A stretch of 64,000 nt of DNA, taken from contig NC_081406.1 of the NCBI RefSeq assembly GCF_030272615.1, positions 117,312,847 to 117,376,846 on the forward strand, given 5' to 3'. Every line of letters begins with the position of its first letter. Position 1 is the stretch's first letter. The position numbers and the translations under genes were made by a program. The notes beneath the pieces were generated by a model. It was not told the DNA's origin. It worked only from the letters and a program-made list of their open reading frames with translations, and searched no databases. Positions 60,651 to 64,000 of the stretch are shown here, piece after piece. The DNA comes from Cryptomeria japonica (taxonomy: Eukaryota; Streptophyta; Pinopsida; Cupressales; Cupressaceae).

Positions 60651-60790
60651 TAGGGGGGTCCTCACAGCCTCGCGAGCCCTTAGGCCCCCCTCCCCAAATC
60701 CCCCGGTCTACTACGCTACTACCACGGTAGCAAAGAGGATTTGGGGAGGGGTTCTTGAGGGCCTGTGAGGCTACGGGGACCCCCCTCCCC
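60651..60790. repeat. GC-rich imperfect hairpin
   Basis: Arms about 60651-60703 and 60737-60790 (shared ends TCCCCAAATCC/GGATTTGGGGA and GGGGGGTCC/GGACCCCCC), about 75-80% paired, around a 33-bp centre. It is a sharp GC island in AT-rich DNA, resembling a MITE or foldback remnant. No target duplication was found. Confidence 0.7.
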
Positions 60791-61179
60791 TCTTTTTTTT
60801 TATTTTAAAAAATCCTTAAAAAAAATCAACCCCGCCTTCAGTCAAAATGAGCAAAACATGGGCATGGGCAAAATGTTGACCAAAATTTTTTTCTTTCTCG
60901 AGGCATCGTACAAGACAACAAACTTGCAGGTTTGAGAGTAAGAGGATGGTGGTCGATTGATACAGACCTTAGGCACTGTTATAGGCTATAGGGGGTGATT
61001 TGCTACTGGGATAGCCAGTGTTGTTGGTCCTAGGGAAACCTTTTTGTAGTATTGTTGGAGGATGTAAGTTATTAGTCCCTACCTTATCTAAGGTAGAGAT
61101 TAATGTTTTTAAGTTTTATTATTTTCAATTAATAGTTGTTCATCATGGCCAAGCCTCCTATAGTAAGAACACTTGACTT
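60791..61179. other. Spacer
   Basis: A T-rich stretch, then mixed DNA with no gene seen. Confidence 0.4.
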
Positions 61180-61620
61180 TCTCCTTCCTAGGTTGTTCAC
61201 CTTTTGATGAAGAGGTCTAGTTATCTACTTTTGAAGTAACAATTTTTTATCTTTCTTCTTCTCTCCTTGGTTCTTTTGTTTCTCATCTTTCTTACTAGAC
61301 CCTTTCTACTCTTTTGTGCCTTGATTTACAACTAAGGAATGTGACATAGGTTTTGATTGCATATATTTGAACTAATTTGTCCTTCTCCCTAGTGAGTTCT
61401 GTAGAAAAATCATTTAGGGAAGGGATTTTGAATGTGGAACCTAGGGCACATTTTGTAGCATAAAATGTAGCAATGAGCACTGAATGGTTAGGGCCAATAT
61501 TAGAAAGAATACTCAAGATCAATTTCTTATCATCTGTCTTGACTCCACATTATTCCAAATGTAATCTTACAAATCTAAGTTTTGTGAAGTCTTGTTAGTG
61601 TCAAAATTGGTTAGACACAA
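61180..61620 (-). pseudogene. Fragment of a copia gag
   Basis: The minus strand encodes SVLIATFYATKCALGSTF, IPSLNDFSTELTREKDKLVQ and, further on, a lysine-rich GSSKKDEKQKNQGEKKKDKK. This is the end of a copia-type gag before its zinc knuckle. Stops and shifts interrupt it. It may belong to the element whose LTR starts at 63345. Confidence 0.55.
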
Positions 61621-63330
61621 AGACTATGAGTTTATTCTTCAATTGATGACCTCTTAACTCATCTTTCTTACTAAATTGGTTCACACAAAATTTGGTGTAG
61701 TGATAGATTTAATGTGAAATATAAGGTTAGAGGAGATTGACATACAAAAAGTACCAGAGACTTCATCACATTTGTTAAACTATTTTATCTTTTCTACATC
61801 ATTCTAAGGTTCAATTTCAAGCCTCGTAATAACATGATCATAAACATGTCTTTTTAGATATATTTGTTACAAATTACATGCTCAAAGTATCAATTATATG
61901 CAGATAATTCTAAAACTCGGGAATGAGAAAACATAGAAAATAATCATAGCGAAGAGACAATATTTAATGTGGTTCACCCAATCTCAGGCTACATCCACCA
62001 AATAGAGAATCCAATCTTATTATACAGTCAGCCAATAGAAAAATAACACCCAATGGCTTTATAAAATAATAAAAGTATTTTTGGCTGCTCCTTGACCCCG
62101 CAAGGAGCTATGCCCCTTGACCCTAACTTAGAGGCGCTGCCCCCAAACCCTCGTTGAAAAATATAGGGGGAAACTGCACCAATAGAAGGGGGAAAAATTT
62201 AACCTCTGAGACTGATTAGGCTCCACATAACAATAATATTACCATCTTATATTTCCATTCAAAATAATTATATGGTGTTAAAAGAGGAACTATAGATGCA
62301 TCCATGATAATAGAAAATAGAATTACAAGGGATTAGGAAAAATGCAAGAAAGAAGACACACAAGGAAATCCCTATTTCCACTATTCTCTTAAAATCGGGC
62401 CCCCTTAAATATTAAAAGGTTGGCACTATTTAATTTGTGCATTTACAAGGCCTTTTGTCATGTTACAATGTTTTTAAGGCCTCCAATGGATTTTTTTTTT
62501 TTTTTTTGATATAAATAAGTATGATACAAAAATTGAAAAAAATAGCCTTATTGTTGTGTAATACTCTTTGATAATTTTCCAATGATTATTCTTTTTTTTT
62601 AAAATGGAATTTTGAGGTGAAAGATGTCTTGTTGAAGACAAAAAATGAATATTATACAACTTGAAATACTTGATATAAAATGATAGAATTTATTGATAAG
62701 ACTTATCTGGATGAAAAGTGCTCATTTCCAGCTTTTTGTCAAGTACTCATTTATGAAAATCCGACACTTGAGGCATAAGTTATGCAGTTTTTAAAAATGT
62801 TGCTAAATTTGCCAACCCAAATAACTCACACCTTATTGAAGCTCAATTCCTACAAAAATTGACTTTATGCAAAAAGTAAGAGATACCTAGATGGTTTTTT
62901 GATGCTAGGAACCATACTAAGAGATCTATTTTCATGCAAAAGAGTAGAAGTTGGATTTTTGAAGCCAAAATGAAAAATAGCTCGAGTAAAATTTTGAAAT
63001 TTTTATTCTAATTTTACTGTGTCCTCCAAACTCTGATTTTGGTGAAGTAAAAGTTACTTTTGACTTTCTCAAGCCTTTTAAACACTTTGAAAATGTTGAA
63101 AAAGTCTCCAATAAAATACCAAAATGTTGCAATCATATAGATCTCACATGAATATACATATATTTAAACCAAATTAACTAGAAGTTTTTTTTCCTTTAAA
63201 TTGTTTTGATTCTCTAGGTCATGCGAGAATATAAGAGAATATCACACTTGGTTTTGAAAAACAAATTAGCTATTTAATAGTCTCAACTCTCTCTAAAAAT
63301 AAGAAAAACAATGAGCTATACCAAAAAACA
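61621..63330. other. Decayed retrotransposon-like DNA
   Basis: Near 61950-62000 AATGTGGTTCACCCAAT followed by CTACATCCACC resembles a segment common in plant copia LTRs. Near 62085-62150 a GC-richer piece has CTCCTTGACCCCGCAAGGAG. The rest is AT-rich. No gene seen. Confidence 0.35.
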
Positions 63331-63344
63331 TAGTTTTGATACCA
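63331..63344 (-). other. Degenerate copia primer-binding site
   Basis: The minus strand reads TGGTATCAAAACTA directly inside a TGTTAG LTR start, two changes from the TGGTATCAGAGC initiator-Met primer site. Confidence 0.6.
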
Positions 63345-64000
63345 TGTTAGATTCTACAAGAAGAAAGAACTAAGCTAGGATCTGATGTTGGTCATAGATC
63401 ACATGCAACTACAAGAAATAGATGATTGTAGATCAAAATTGTTGAATGAAGATAAATCTAAATTGAGAAAAAAATAGAGACAAAGAAAAAGAATTTTGAG
63501 AATACTTTCAATACTCTCATTGAGCTATCACTGAACTAGTGAAGGTGAGACTAAAGTACTAATTATATAGAAAAAAAAATAGCATGTACATTGAAGGAGT
63601 ACAATAGCTCCTATTTCCCATAAAACTTGAGGGAGGTTTTACCTACTTGGTAAAATGCCAAAACATGTTGTATAACCTCCTTACATGAAGATAGGGAAGG
63701 TGTTGTGAAAGGTGCCACATAAATCCAAAAGAGGGTGAGAAACCTAACTATGCCATTACCCACTTAGGAAATGACAAAAAGTGGCTATGTAAGGTGGTAT
63801 AACAAGACCAAAGAGGGTGTGTAGCATAACTACCCATGTGTGGGTGAGACTGACACATGTACTTGATGTATTTCACCACGTGTACTCATATTAACTGCTC
63901 TTAGTAACCCAAGTAAGATTAAATAAAATATGCAGGAAAAATAAATATCACCTAACATAAGGAAAAAAAAAATGGCATCTTCAAGATTTCTTCTTCTTCT
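63345..64000 (-). repeat. 5' LTR of another copia element (runs off the window)
   Basis: Starts TGTTAGATTCTACAAG next to the primer site and continues to the window end. No second copy is in the window, so the extent is unknown. Confidence 0.5.

Noticed and set aside
62085-62150. GC-richer piece that looked like a possible tRNA or small RNA
   Set aside because: No cloverleaf or T-loop could be drawn; similar words are common in retrotransposon LTRs.

Overview
The window looks like intergenic DNA from a large, repeat-rich plant nuclear genome. The evidence is plant-type Ty1/copia and Ty3/gypsy retrotransposons (including a TGGTATCAGAGC initiator-Met primer site), a plant-like hAT transposase, GT-AG introns, very AT-rich spacers, long satellites, and no intact host gene. 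A gymnosperm (conifer-like) source is my guess from the mix of families; it is not proven. I see no rRNA, tRNA, CRISPR or bacterial signal. Almost every coding region is a decayed transposable-element gene whose frame can still be followed through isolated stop codons.

Layout, left to right. (1) 1-17.1 kb: the 3' end of a plus-strand gene (to 206), a tandem array of about 175 bp units (552-1358 and 9228-9500) split by a 7.9 kb gag-protease-only gypsy element (1359-9227, 5-bp target duplication CACAT), then a convergent minus-strand multi-exon gene (10071-12435). That gene has a TATA box and a leader exon near 17.0 kb. Its 4.5 kb first intron holds about 25 tandem 138-bp hairpin units. (2) 17.3-26.8 kb: 'copy B' of a two-gene DNA transposon, with 3' exons of a plus-strand gene, a 350-bp satellite, a minus-strand DDE transposase pseudogene, then palindromes and a GA tract. 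(3) 26.9-31.2 kb: 3' half of a second gag-protease-only gypsy element. (4) 31.6-35.7 kb: 'copy A' of the same DNA transposon, whose purine tract appears to resume at 57.48 kb. (5) 35,681-57,478: a 21.8 kb hAT-like transposon that I infer from imperfect terminal inverted repeats (11/16) and an imperfect 8-bp target duplication (6/8), inserted into copy A's purine tract. It carries a minus-strand hAT transposase and, convergent with it, a long plus-strand gene for an unrecognised N-terminal region, a G-patch and a coiled coil. A LINE-like element (40176-41763) landed exactly on that gene's start codon, and a 7.3 kb copia element (43130-50408, duplication TGATC) landed in its middle. (6) 57.5-64 kb: the rest of copy A's tract and palindromic array, AT-rich DNA, a GC-rich hairpin, copia gag debris and the start of another copia LTR.

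How it fits together: three DNA transposons here (left-end element, copies A/B, the large hAT) each show two genes pointing at one another, and in the first two tandem repeats lie between them. The nesting gives a relative order: copy A, then the hAT, then the LINE and copia inside it. Most in-frame stops can be derived from CAG, CAA or CGA by a C-to-T change, as expected for methylated silent elements. All family calls come from reading motifs by eye; no database search was run.
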